Origin: CAYXTW01 sp964452645
GTDB taxonomy: Bacteria > Zixibacteria > MSB-5A5 > GN15 > PGXB01
Reading direction: 5' to 3'
Assembly: GCA_964452645.1 (NCBI GenBank)
Contig: CAYVMO010000001.1
Location: 124,001 to 188,000, forward strand
DNA length: 64,000 nt
Part shown: piece after piece, positions 44,027 through 52,558 of the stretch
Numbering within the stretch: the stretch's first letter is position 1
How the letters are laid out: each line of letters begins with the position of its first letter
Translations under genes and position numbers: made by a program
The notes under the pieces: model-generated
Databases searched by the model: none
The model's input: the letters and a program-made list of their open reading frames with translations, nothing else
Told to the model about the DNA's origin: nothing

Positions 44027-44755
44027 CTAATGCGTCAATGCATATGCCAGAATATTCATTCCCATTTTTAAAGCCGCCTCCCTTTTTTCCGGAGGATCAT
44101 TATGTACCTGCGGATCTTCCCAACCGTCCCCGATATCCGATTGATACAGATAATACACAACCACACGGCCATTTATTGATATTCCAAATCCCTGCGCCGG
44201 TTTATTATCATGTTCATGGATTTTCGGCGGTCCGGCCGGAAAATTGAAATAGCTGTGATAAATCGGATGGTCAAAAGGAAGCTCAACCAGTTCCCGTTCC
44301 GGGAATAATCGCGCCAATTCTTTTCGCAAATTTTTATCCATGCCGTATGAATCATTTATAAATAAAAACCCGCCGTTAGCCAGATATGTTCTTAATCTTT
44401 CGCGTTCTTCCTCCGAAAACCGCATTATTCCATGACCGGTGGCAAATAAAAACGGATACCGAAACAGGTTGTCATCCATAATCCCGACTATTTTCTCAAT
44501 CGTATCGACCGGGAAATTGCTGTTTTGCCTTATAAACTGCAGAAAATTGGGCACAGAGGAACTGCCCCAATACCAGTCCCCGCCACCACCGTAATGCAAC
44601 CGCGCCACGGTCACGGCCGACGGATCGACTGTTTCGACATCCGGCCGGATTAGCGGTCGGGCGGCTCTTGACAATGTCCCCTGCCTGTTTTGTGCCGGGA
44701 CGGAAATTGGTACCAGTAAGGTCAGTAAAAAGGCCAGTAAACCGATTCTGAGCAT
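44027..44755 (-). CDS. DUF4159-domain exported protein
   Basis: 242 residues with signal peptide LLAFLLTLLVPISVPA. The mature part matches DUF4159: VARLHYGGGGDWYWGSSSVP, YPFLFATGHGIMRFSEEE, then LRTYLANGGFLFINDS and HPIYHSYFNFPAG. The fold is related to glutamine-amidotransferase-like (ThuA) domains, without an obvious catalytic Cys. First gene of the DUF4159-DUF4175-TPR operon. A 16-bp perfect palindrome containing TATAAT lies 11 bp upstream of the ATG. Confidence 0.85.
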   Translation of the reverse strand: MLRIGLLAFLLTLLVPISVPAQNRQGTLSRAARPLIRPDVETVDPSAVTVARLHYGGGGDWYWGSSSVPNFLQFIRQNSNFPVDTIEKIVGIMDDNLFRYPFLFATGHGIMRFSEEERERLRTYLANGGFLFINDSYGMDKNLRKELARLFPERELVELPFDHPIYHSYFNFPAGPPKIHEHDNKPAQGFGISINGRVVVYYLYQSDIGDGWEDPQVHNDPPEKREAALKMGMNILAYALTH

Positions 44756-44766
44756 AAATCACCCTG

Positions 44767-44782
44767 TATATTATAATATACT
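44767..44782. promoter_or_regulatory. Perfect 16-bp palindrome before the DUF4159 operon
   Basis: GTATATTATAATATAC, self-complementary over all 16 bases. It includes a TATAAT in both directions, but no -35 at a proper distance. It could be an operator or an unusual promoter core. Confidence 0.45.
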
Positions 44783-44834
44783 ATGAAAGTCGGAATTCTG
44801 ACCGAAAAATCTTTCGAAAAACTCAAAAAAGAAA

Positions 44835-44862
44835 AACCCCTAGCTCAAAATGAGCCAAGGGT
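44835..44862 (-). terminator. Probable terminator after the 130-residue hypothetical gene
   Basis: AACCC(C)T(A)GCTC (44835-44846) pairs with GAGC(C)A(A)GGGTT (44851-44862) with two mismatches. On the minus strand it is followed by TTTCTTTTTT. It separates this gene from the DUF4159 operon. Confidence 0.55.
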
Positions 44863-44976
44863 TGGGAGGGATTATGTCTAAGGATGTCACAAATATACCG
44901 CTATAATTTCCTTTGTCAAGAAAAAAAATAAATATTTTTTTGTTTATAATAATACCTATAAAGCCGCTAAAGCAGC

Positions 44977-45369
44977 CTAAAAAGACAATCTTAAGCCGAA
45001 TTGATTTATCGGTTTATCCTCGAATGTGGCCAGAATCCTCTGATAGTTTATTGACAGAATACCGTAAATCGGTTTCACCAGCGACAGCTCGATATAGTAA
45101 TCTTCTTTTTTGCGTGACATCCGCCAGTTAAAATCGGCTGTGAATTCGAACGTAAACTCTGTCAATAACTTAAAACTATTAATGGCGATTATTTGAACCG
45201 TCTGACCCCGGTTGTTGCCGGCGTCATCGATATTTTTAAAAAATGAAATCTCGTTGGTAATTGGAAACAAACTGAATACTTCGCCCTCGACCGGGGGAAG
45301 TGGTAGCGCTTCACCATATATAAAACCAACTAATATTATTGCAGCCGCCAGATATTTCCGCTTTTTCAT
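44977..45369 (-). CDS. Exported protein of unknown function, possible small beta-barrel
   Basis: 130 residues. Signal peptide KYLAAAIILVGFIYGEALPL; AAGGAG lies ahead of ATG 45369. The mature part alternates polar and aromatic residues (LLTEFTFEFTADFNWRMSRK, YYIELSLVKPIYGILSINYQ) and ends in FGLRLSF. A terminal Phe after a beta strand is the usual BAM recognition signal of outer-membrane barrels, so a four-stranded barrel fragment or membrane-associated sheet is possible. No family recognised. Confidence 0.6.
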   Translation of the reverse strand: MKKRKYLAAAIILVGFIYGEALPLPPVEGEVFSLFPITNEISFFKNIDDAGNNRGQTVQIIAINSFKLLTEFTFEFTADFNWRMSRKKEDYYIELSLVKPIYGILSINYQRILATFEDKPINQFGLRLSF

Positions 45370-45475
45370 CGGTTGCTCCTTAATTCGAAAATTGTTGAAT
45401 TATGATGCGACAAGATATGTTGTTTTTCGCTAAAGGTCAAATAATTGAGGATTATATCGGATCTATAAAAAGATT

Positions 45476-45503
45476 TTGAACAACGTGAGTGACTAACTAT
45501 ATT
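45476..45503 (+). promoter_or_regulatory. Promoter of the diaminopropionate ammonia-lyase gene
   Basis: TTGAAC (45476-45481), 16-bp spacer, TATATT (45498-45503). The predicted transcript start (about 45510) coincides with the ATG at 45511, and there is no Shine-Dalgarno: a likely leaderless message. Confidence 0.55.
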
Positions 45504-45510
45504 AATCCAA

Positions 45511-46737
45511 ATGAGTTCCGGCCATAATTCAATTCAAAACGACACAATCCGCGCTGTGCATAATAAGCTGTTGCGGAAACCTTTTGATAAGAACAAAATT
45601 CCCGGATTTTTTTCACGAAATATTGCCGAAAAAACCAGGACCTTTCATAGTTCGTTTCCGCAGTACAGGGCGACACCACTGATAAGACTTAAGAGTCTGG
45701 CAGCAAAGCTCAATGTCGGGCAGATTCTGATCAAAGACGAATCATTCCGATTCGGTCTTAATGCTTTTAAGGTCCTGGGTGCGACGTATGCTATTGGAAG
45801 GCTTCTGGCACGCAAGTTGCACGTTGATATCGGGCAAATTGACTATTATTTTCTGAAATCAAAAGATACAGTCAAAAAAACCGGTATTCTGACTTTTGCA
45901 ACGGCCAGCGATGGTAATCATGGACGTGGTGTAGCCTGGACGGCCACGCAATTCGGGCATAAGGCGGTTGTTTTTCTTCCCAAAGGGACTGTCAAAAGTC
46001 GGATTGAAGCTATCAGGCAGACCGGTGCTGAAACGATTATAACCGAATATGATTATGACGATACGGTTCAGCACGCAAAGGAGGCGGCCAATAAAAACGG
46101 ATGGGTGCTGGTGCAGGATACTGCCTTTGAAGATTACACCGAAATTCCGCTCTGGATAATGCAGGGATATACGACCATGATAGCTGAGGCAACCACGCAA
46201 ATGCAGGATTTAAATATCGAAAAACCGACTCATGTTTTTTTGCAGGCCGGGGTCGGGTCGATGTCGGCCGCGGTCCTTGGTTTTCTGGTAAATGTGTATG
46301 GTGAAAAATATCCCCTGACCATAATTATCGAGCCTCATCAGGCGGCCTGCTTTTTTCGATCGATAAAGATTGGCGATGGTCATCCGCATCCGGCTGACGG
46401 AAGTCTTAAAACCATGATGGCGGGACTTTCATGCGGCGTACCCTCCCTAATTGCATGGGATATTATTAAAGATTTCGCAGATACGTTTATATCCTGTTCC
46501 GACTGCATCGCCGCCGAAGGGATGAGGATCTTCGCTCGTCCTCATGGCAACGATAATAAAATTATTTCAGGCGAATCGGGCGCGGTCGGAATCGGCCTGC
46601 TTGCGGAAATCATGATGAATAATGAACATATTAATTTAAGGGAAAATCTCAATCTGAATAAAGATTCGATTGTCCTGCTGTTCAACACCGAGGGGGACAC
46701 CGATCCGCAAAACTATCGGAAAATCGTCGCCCAATAA
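45511..46737 (+). CDS. dpaL: Diaminopropionate ammonia-lyase
   Basis: PLP enzyme (fold type II) that splits 2,3-diaminopropionate into pyruvate and ammonia; 408 residues. The PLP lysine is Lys87 in DESFRFGLNAFKVLGATYAI, cited as FRFGLNAFKVLG. The catalytic Asp region is TFATASDGNHGRGVAW, and the glycine-rich phosphate loop is LQAGVGSMSAAV. GVPSLIAWDIIKDFADTFI and the ISGESGAVGIG block agree with E. coli YgeX. No internal start precedes the family core, so the first ATG is used. It stands alone, convergent with the next gene. Confidence 0.9.
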   Translation: MSSGHNSIQNDTIRAVHNKLLRKPFDKNKIPGFFSRNIAEKTRTFHSSFPQYRATPLIRLKSLAAKLNVGQILIKDESFRFGLNAFKVLGATYAIGRLLARKLHVDIGQIDYYFLKSKDTVKKTGILTFATASDGNHGRGVAWTATQFGHKAVVFLPKGTVKSRIEAIRQTGAETIITEYDYDDTVQHAKEAANKNGWVLVQDTAFEDYTEIPLWIMQGYTTMIAEATTQMQDLNIEKPTHVFLQAGVGSMSAAVLGFLVNVYGEKYPLTIIIEPHQAACFFRSIKIGDGHPHPADGSLKTMMAGLSCGVPSLIAWDIIKDFADTFISCSDCIAAEGMRIFARPHGNDNKIISGESGAVGIGLLAEIMMNNEHINLRENLNLNKDSIVLLFNTEGDTDPQNYRKIVAQ

Positions 46738-46764
46738 TATTTGAAAATCAATGGAATGAAATAA

Positions 46765-46789
46765 AAAAGGGTGGCGAACCACCCCTTTT
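46765..46789. terminator. Bidirectional terminator between dpaL and the CsgG-like gene
   Basis: AAAAGGGTGG-CGAA-CCACCCCTTTT, a 6-bp GC stem plus four A-T pairs around one bulged C, with T runs on both strands. Confidence 0.85.
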
Positions 46790-46814
46790 AAAATTTTATC
46801 CACGTAAATCCTCA

Positions 46815-47891
46815 TCAGAAACCGCAACCCATACAGCCTCCTCTGTCCTTTTTTTCTAACTTCTTAGTTATACTGAATGTTATCCCGATCTGGTGTGAGG
46901 AACTGCCGGAATTGGGAAAGGCCTTGGTGAAAAGTACAGTGTATCTTGCTTCGACTGTCAGATGAAAATCATAAGTCTGAAAGGCATACATCCCGCCGGC
47001 CAAATGAAGAGCAAAGGCTTGCGTGCCTTCCATGTAAGTCTCCCCGTGTGATTCCTGCTGGCTAATTAGGTGAATCCCGAGGCCGCCGCCAAAGAAGGGA
47101 GTAAAATCAGACCCGCGATTCAAAATATACCGGAGGCCGATATCGTAGAAAAATATGTTAACTACTTTTTCGTCCACTATTGTTCCATAAAATGTGGTAT
47201 CCTTGGCACCACCGCTACCATGTTGTAAGCCGAATAAATTATCAAGTACATAACTTCCCGCCTCATATCGTACCACAACGCCGTAATAGTTAAGATTATC
47301 GACTTTGGAATATGAATTACCCAATGGAAATCCAAAGCCGAATAACGCACCCGAAGTTATAAATCCCTTTTTTCGTCGTGTCTCCTGGCTTTCCTCTTCG
47401 GTTATCGCATACCGGGTCACCTCCGATTCAATCTTTTTCTGAGTTGCCACCGCCTCGGCCACTTTGCGTAAAGCGACATCGAGATCATCAACCGTTGACG
47501 CCGAAAAACGATCCGAAAAGATTACTTCTTCGGTAGCGACGTTGATAAGGCGCGCTTCCACCGTGATTCGTTCGCCCAATCTGGTCAGGGAACCGATGAT
47601 CGATTTTTGCGCCCCGGCGATAGAACCGTAACTTGCCGCACAGCTTATCTGATAACATTCGAAATTGCTGATACCCCGCTCGATGAGCTTGGTTTCGACA
47701 TCACCCCAGGGTATGACCGAAAATTTTCCGGTGGCATTTAGTTCGTTGGAAAAAATACGTGTCCCGGCCTCGATAGTCGGCTGATCGACTCCGATGCCCT
47801 CGAATTCAAAAACGACCGTTTTTTCCTGCGCCGAGGCAATGCCGCCCAACATCAGCAGAAAAACACCAAGTGTGAAAATTCGGTAAAACAC
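46815..47891 (-). CDS. CsgG/LpoB-like domain protein with C-terminal outer-membrane barrel
   Basis: 358 residues. Signal peptide IFTLGVFLLMLGGIASAQ. Residues about 25-150 resemble the CsgG/LpoB/DUF2380 nucleotide-like fold: a regulated-activity domain with VFEFEGIGVDQPTIEAGTRI, SIIGSLTRLGERITVEARLI and the EEVIFSDRFSAS strand. The second half (about 175-350) is strand-rich with Gly/aromatic alternation, as in an eight-stranded barrel (FFGGGLGIHLISQQ). The protein ends in a Cys-rich tail, GGCMGCGF. Start is GTG 47891 with AGGAGG 5 nt away. It is next to, and co-oriented with, the Ser/Thr kinase but has its own promoter. Role unknown. Confidence 0.7.
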   Translation of the reverse strand: MFYRIFTLGVFLLMLGGIASAQEKTVVFEFEGIGVDQPTIEAGTRIFSNELNATGKFSVIPWGDVETKLIERGISNFECYQISCAASYGSIAGAQKSIIGSLTRLGERITVEARLINVATEEVIFSDRFSASTVDDLDVALRKVAEAVATQKKIESEVTRYAITEEESQETRRKKGFITSGALFGFGFPLGNSYSKVDNLNYYGVVVRYEAGSYVLDNLFGLQHGSGGAKDTTFYGTIVDEKVVNIFFYDIGLRYILNRGSDFTPFFGGGLGIHLISQQESHGETYMEGTQAFALHLAGGMYAFQTYDFHLTVEARYTVLFTKAFPNSGSSSHQIGITFSITKKLEKKDRGGCMGCGF

Positions 47892-47935
47892 ACTGTCCTC
47901 CTTCTTTGATTTTCATCTACGATATATTATTTATA

Positions 47936-47964
47936 TAAATACCCAGTGAGGAATCGCTTGTCAA
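47936..47964 (-). promoter_or_regulatory. Promoter of the CsgG-like gene
   Basis: Minus strand TTGACA (47964-47959), 17-bp spacer, TATTTA (47941-47936). Confidence 0.6.
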
Positions 47965-48013
47965 TCTATTTTTTTATAATATTTATCTGCTTTTCGGACA
48001 AAAGACAACTGGG

Positions 48014-50422
48014 TCAGATAGCTTCGTCGACGGCGACCTTTAACATCCCGGCAAAATGCGGATTGATATTTATCTGTTTCTCCGAGGGCCCGGCGTGAGT
48101 GGTGATCGCTTTGCCTATAAACTCTCTGGCTTTAATCTCATCGCCGAGATTTGCATACGCCTGCGCCATTTCATAAAACGCTTCGCCATCTTCATGCCGA
48201 ACAGATTCCAGATCTTTTAATATTAATAAAGCTTTATTATTCTTCCCGGCGCCAGCCAAGGCCATGGCCAGATAAGCCTTGACATGGACATTTTCCTCGT
48301 TTTCGAGAATATTTTCTTCCGCGGATTCGGCCGACTGTTTAAAATATTCATGTGCCATATTAGAATTGCCCGACATTCTTTCGGCATATCCCAGGTAATA
48401 AAAGGCTATAAACGGGAAACAGCCTTCCTCGATAGACTCTTTAAGAATCGTACGGGCTTTGTCATATTCTTTGTTAACCATATAAATATATCCGGCCTCG
48501 ACGTACGCATTAGGATCACCTTTATATTTTATTGCCTCCTGATAATTTTCCAGCGCCAGATCGCGAACTCCCAGTTTTTCATAAACAAGGCCGAGATTAT
48601 AGTACGCCCGTCCGTAATCAGGCGCCAGCTCGATGGCGCGCTGAAGGGTTGCCATGGCCACCGTGTATTTTTTCAAATCCATGTTAATCAGACTTAGCAG
48701 AAGCAGTGTTTCGGTATCGTTGGGTGCGTATTTCAAAGACATTTTCGCCCATTCGATCGCGTTTTCATGATCACCCGATATCTCTTTCAACCAGGCCAGG
48801 GTTCGATAGCCGATGGCATATTTGGGATTAAATTCAATTGCCCTGAGGAATGATTTTTCAGCCTTGTCAAATGCCCCCATAAACATGTGATACCGGCCCA
48901 GGGAGCGATGCGCTTCCGGAAGATTGGGTGAAATCTCGATTGCTTTTAAAGCCTGTTCTCTGGCTTTTTCTATCCGCTCCTGGCTGCGATCGTAATAAGC
49001 CATATATTGAAAGGCATACACGTCCGAAAGACCGGAATAAGCATAGGCCAGACCGGGGTCAATCTCCAGTGCTTTTACGAACATTCGCTCGGCGATTTTC
49101 AGATCATCAGGTTTGTTGGTCTGATAATAATTTTTCCCCTTCAAATAATATTCATACGCCGCAATATCAGTCTTGAAATAATCTTCAACATCAATCGATT
49201 TAAATCCGGTTGTTTCGGCCAGCTTTTGTGAAGTCTCTTCGACCGCCCGCGAGAGAGCCTTGAATACATCAGCTGAATCCGCTTCGTATTTGAGCCCCGA
49301 AATCAGATTTTCGCCGTGATCGCCGTAAATGGTCAGATTCAGTTTTATTTTCTCCTGCCATTTCATTAGCGAGCCGACAATCACAAAATCGGAACGACAG
49401 CGTCTGAAGACCTCTTTGATATTTCGAGAATAAACCGATGACGGCTCCGCCGAAATAATAAGATCGGTGCGCCGCGAAAGTTCGTGGATTAAGTCATCAG
49501 TAAAGCCAACACAGAAATATTCCCAGCTTTCGTCGTCAGAAAGATTTCTAAGATCGATTACTGTTACTGTCTGGCGCGCCTGGCAAGGTTTGGCCGCCAG
49601 TTCAACGCCGGCGCCGCTGATACTTTCATTGATAAAGTCAAGAATCGCCTGCATGTTCCCGTAACGTTCCGAGGGTCGTTTGGCCAGCAGTTTCATCATG
49701 AGAACATCAAACCAGCCGGGCAATTCGGATTTAGCGTCGCAAGGCGGAGGCGGATCTTCATGAAGTATTGAATAGATAATGGCAGCTGAATATTCTCCCT
49801 CGAATGGCCGCTGTCCGGTAAATAACTCATACAGAATCACACCATAGCTGAAGATATCCGAGACAATCGTTGTCGATTCGCCGGTAATCTGTTCCGGTGA
49901 AAGATAATAAAGCGTTCCTTCGATATTTCCCTGGGGATCGACGCTGTCGGCATTGACCGTCTTGGCCAGACCAAAATCCAGGATTTTTACCTGATTATCG
50001 TCGGTGACTTTGATATTTTCCGGTTTTAAATCGCGGTGGACGATTTCTTTGGCATGCGCCGCTTTAAGGCCCTCGCCAATCTGAAGCGCCAGTTCGATTT
50101 TTTCCTTGAAGCTGTAATTTTCCAAAATGGTCCTTAAATCTTCGCCGGGAACGTATTCCATGGAAATATAAGGCTGATTCTCGAATTCGGCGTGCTCCCA
50201 GATCTTGACAACATGCGGCGAATCGATTTTCCCCGCCGCCTCGGCTTCCCGTGTCAACCGGGAACGATATTCCATCGACCGCGATAATTTATCATCGATA
50301 AGTTTAAGGGCCACCGTCCGATTATTCCTGTTATCGAGCGCCCTGTAAACGATACCCATCGCCCCGGAGCCGATAACCTCTTCAACCGTAAAACTGCCGA
50401 ATGTCGAACCGGAAACTAACAT
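48014..50422 (-). CDS. Serine/threonine protein kinase with C-terminal TPRs
   Basis: 802 residues, cytoplasmic (no membrane helix). Hanks-type kinase at about 8-265: glycine loop IGSGAMGIVYRA (17-28), Lys40, HRDLKPEN (Asp131) and DFGLAK (Asp149), then GTLYYLSPEQ. A FlgO/adenylate-cyclase-associated-like domain (about 290-400, VTVIDLRNLSDDESWEYFCV) comes next. At least eight TPRs follow (about 430-790). This kinase-plus-TPR layout is common in FCB and planctomycete-type genomes, and the TPRs probably recruit substrates. It is divergent from a SpoIIE-type phosphatase, the natural antagonist. Weak Shine-Dalgarno. Confidence 0.93.
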   Translation of the reverse strand: MLVSGSTFGSFTVEEVIGSGAMGIVYRALDNRNNRTVALKLIDDKLSRSMEYRSRLTREAEAAGKIDSPHVVKIWEHAEFENQPYISMEYVPGEDLRTILENYSFKEKIELALQIGEGLKAAHAKEIVHRDLKPENIKVTDDNQVKILDFGLAKTVNADSVDPQGNIEGTLYYLSPEQITGESTTIVSDIFSYGVILYELFTGQRPFEGEYSAAIIYSILHEDPPPPCDAKSELPGWFDVLMMKLLAKRPSERYGNMQAILDFINESISGAGVELAAKPCQARQTVTVIDLRNLSDDESWEYFCVGFTDDLIHELSRRTDLIISAEPSSVYSRNIKEVFRRCRSDFVIVGSLMKWQEKIKLNLTIYGDHGENLISGLKYEADSADVFKALSRAVEETSQKLAETTGFKSIDVEDYFKTDIAAYEYYLKGKNYYQTNKPDDLKIAERMFVKALEIDPGLAYAYSGLSDVYAFQYMAYYDRSQERIEKAREQALKAIEISPNLPEAHRSLGRYHMFMGAFDKAEKSFLRAIEFNPKYAIGYRTLAWLKEISGDHENAIEWAKMSLKYAPNDTETLLLLSLINMDLKKYTVAMATLQRAIELAPDYGRAYYNLGLVYEKLGVRDLALENYQEAIKYKGDPNAYVEAGYIYMVNKEYDKARTILKESIEEGCFPFIAFYYLGYAERMSGNSNMAHEYFKQSAESAEENILENEENVHVKAYLAMALAGAGKNNKALLILKDLESVRHEDGEAFYEMAQAYANLGDEIKAREFIGKAITTHAGPSEKQININPHFAGMLKVAVDEAI

Positions 50423-50539
50423 TTGATTATTAACTCATTTCCATCTGTTCGGAATTTGATATTGCCAAATTGAACATAGTTTCCTTTATTCCTGATAAAC
50501 TTATCGTCAATTGGATTAATATAAGAAGGCCGGCCTCAT

Positions 50540-51826
50540 ATGCCAAACAATTTAAACCCGGAACAGGAACGGCTCAAGAAAGCGGTTGATGAGCTTTCGG
50601 CGCTAAACCAGATAGCCAGCGCCATAAATGCACTGATGTCGGTCGAAGAAATCACCAAAATTATCGTTGATCGTTGTGTCAGGCGGGTGCGGGCGACTCA
50701 GGGAGCGGTATATCTGCTTGAGGATGAAAAGGACGAGTCCGATAAATTTAAGACGTTTGTCCGGGAATTCTCGCAATCGGCCGATAAAATCCCGTTTCAC
50801 CTTAATGAAAGTCTGTCGGGTTGGATGATAAAAAATAAAACGATTCTCATCAGCAATAATGCCGACAGTGATGAACGATTCCGCGGTATGAATCTGGAAA
50901 AGCTGGGAATCAACTCCATTCTGGCCGCGCCCCTTTTATCACGCAACAAGTTAATCGGTTCGCTTGCCGTATTTAACAAACGTGACGAGGACGGTTTTAA
51001 TGAAAGCGACAAACGTTTTCTCGGAATTGTCGGTGCTCAAACGGCTAATGTTTTAGAAAATGCGAAGCTTCGCGAGCAGGAACAGGAACTGGTAGCTTTT
51101 CGGGAGGAAATCAAAGTCGCCCAGTCGATCCAGCGGGGATTTTTGCCCGATAAGGGTGTCGAGTTGACTTCCTGCGAGGCCTGCGGTTTCAATACGCCGG
51201 CTAAAGAGGTCGGGGGTGATTATTATGATATTGTCACTCTCAGCGGGGAGAGATTGTTTTTATCGTTGGGCGATGTCTCCGGCAAGGGGGTTCCGGCGGC
51301 CCTCCTGATGGCCAACGCGCAGGCGGTTTTGAGATCGCAATTGCTTGGTACCGAAGAAGTTCCTCTGACTAAACTGGCACGAAGTCTCAATCATCTGATT
51401 TGTCAGTTCACATCGCCTGAACAGTTTATCACTGCTTCGTTCGGCGTTTACAATTCGGTCGACAGGTCATATAGATATATCAACGCCGGTCATGAGCCGC
51501 CGATTATCGTGCGGAAGGACGGCACTATCGAACCATTGACCGGAGCCGATTTGATTCTTGGCGTAATGCCGGATTACGCGTACACCGAGTTTAATGTCAA
51601 TCTCGAGGCGGGCGATTTTCTGTTTATCTATACCGATGGTGTTACCGAGACGTTTAATGAAAAGGGTGAAGAGTACGGTGACAAGCGACTTAAAGAATTT
51701 CTTAAAAATTGTGTTGGGCTGGAAGCTTCTGCTATCGGCGCCAAAATGATGGCCGAGTTAAGTCAATTCCGGTGTCGGGGGGTACAAACCGATGATATCA
51801 CGATGCTGATTTTACGCCTGTTTTAG
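50540..51826 (+). CDS. GAF-domain PP2C phosphatase (SpoIIE/RsbU type)
   Basis: 428 residues. A short N-terminal helix (LKKAVDELSALNQIASAINA) leads into a GAF sensor domain (about 25-170). A signalling helix with QEQELVAFREEIKVAQSIQR connects to the SpoIIE phosphatase (about 200-428). Metal-binding motifs are intact: GGDYYDIV, GDVSGKGVPAALLMA and FIYTDGVTE. RsbU-like enzymes dephosphorylate STAS anti-anti-sigma proteins, and such a protein is the next gene. The GAF ligand is unknown. The start ATG 50540 has AGAAGG upstream. Confidence 0.94.
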   Translation: MPNNLNPEQERLKKAVDELSALNQIASAINALMSVEEITKIIVDRCVRRVRATQGAVYLLEDEKDESDKFKTFVREFSQSADKIPFHLNESLSGWMIKNKTILISNNADSDERFRGMNLEKLGINSILAAPLLSRNKLIGSLAVFNKRDEDGFNESDKRFLGIVGAQTANVLENAKLREQEQELVAFREEIKVAQSIQRGFLPDKGVELTSCEACGFNTPAKEVGGDYYDIVTLSGERLFLSLGDVSGKGVPAALLMANAQAVLRSQLLGTEEVPLTKLARSLNHLICQFTSPEQFITASFGVYNSVDRSYRYINAGHEPPIIVRKDGTIEPLTGADLILGVMPDYAYTEFNVNLEAGDFLFIYTDGVTETFNEKGEEYGDKRLKEFLKNCVGLEASAIGAKMMAELSQFRCRGVQTDDITMLILRLF

Positions 51827-51904
51827 TTGTATTTGATTATTTATTGGCTACAATATTAATATAATTGATATAAAATATTCGAAAAATTACGAAAGGATAT
51901 GTTT

Positions 51905-52249
51905 ATGGCGAAAAAACACACTATCAGAGATGAAGGCAAGGTGACGGTTCTTGAGTTAAACGGAAAAGTCATGGGAGATACCGAAGATACTGCTTTGTTT
52001 AATGTCGTCTATGATCTTGCCGACCAGGGCAAAGTGAATGTCGTCATCGATCTCTGTAATGTCGAATGGATGAATTCGAAAGGGCTGGGAATTTGTATCT
52101 CCGGTGCGACTACTTTTCGTAATCGGGGCGGTGACCTCAAACTTGCCTGTGTTTCGGAAAAAGTCGAGTCGCTTTTAAATAAAACGAGAATGTTTGCGGT
52201 TTTTGAAGTTTTCAACTCGGTCGGCGAAGCGGTCGCGAGTTTTAAATAG
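51905..52249 (+). CDS. STAS-domain anti-sigma-factor antagonist
   Basis: 114 residues, SpoIIAA/RsbV type. The phosphorylatable serine is Ser58 in VEWMNSKGLGICIS (canonical DSSGL becomes NSKGL). The start is ATG 51905, 8 nt after GAAAGGAT; an ATG two codons earlier is too close to that site. It follows the phosphatase by about 80 bp and is its expected substrate. The anti-sigma kinase (RsbW type) and a dedicated sigma factor are not in the window. Confidence 0.92.
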   Translation: MAKKHTIRDEGKVTVLELNGKVMGDTEDTALFNVVYDLADQGKVNVVIDLCNVEWMNSKGLGICISGATTFRNRGGDLKLACVSEKVESLLNKTRMFAVFEVFNSVGEAVASFK

Positions 52250-52342
52250 ATTAATTGGTAACGCCGACATTTTAAATAAACACAATTACTGCTTGTTAAT
52301 ACAGCGTCAAGAATCTTTGCTGACGCCAAAATCATATCAAAT

Positions 52343-52376
52343 AACCGGCTTTTTATTTGACAAAACCGGTTTTTTT
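52343..52376 (+). terminator. Probable terminator of the phosphatase-STAS pair, overlapping the next promoter
   Basis: AACCGG (52343-52348) pairs with CCGGTT (52366-52371) and is followed by TTTTTT. The 17-nt loop contains the -35 box of the next gene. Another stem GCGTCA/TGACGC (52304-52326) lies just before. Confidence 0.5.
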
Positions 52377-52384
52377 GCTATCTT
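52357..52384 (+). promoter_or_regulatory. Promoter of the large integrin-like secreted gene
   Basis: TTGACA (52357-52362), 16-bp spacer starting AAACCGG, TATCTT (52379-52384). It predicts a long leader of about 168 nt. Confidence 0.65.
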
Positions 52385-52456
52385 ATGTAAGATTTGGGAA
52401 TCTGAGATAAGACAATAAATATCTAAAAATTGTCTCGCATTAAGCGGTAAGCCGCT
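52382..52456 (+). promoter_or_regulatory. Structured 5' leader with three successive hairpins
   Basis: Hairpin 1 (52382-52411): CTTAT/ATAAG plus AGATT/AATCT with a small internal loop. Hairpin 2 (52411-52434): GACAAT/ATTGTC. Hairpin 3 (52443-52456): AGCGG-TAAG-CCGCT. A purine-rich stretch follows. The remainder of the 309-bp spacer (to 52558) shows only the GGAG ribosome site. No known riboswitch matches. Confidence 0.45.
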
Positions 52457-52558
52457 GAGGAAAGGGATGAGTAAGGTATTCGGCAAAATGCAAGAAAAAC
52501 ACAATTTATCTGCTATTTTAAATATTTTTTCATAAAAAGAACCTGAAGGAGATTTACT

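Noticed and set aside
52391..52558. Cyclic-di-GMP or other known riboswitch in the long leader
   Set aside because: The conserved core sequences of the riboswitch classes I know are absent; only generic hairpins are visible.
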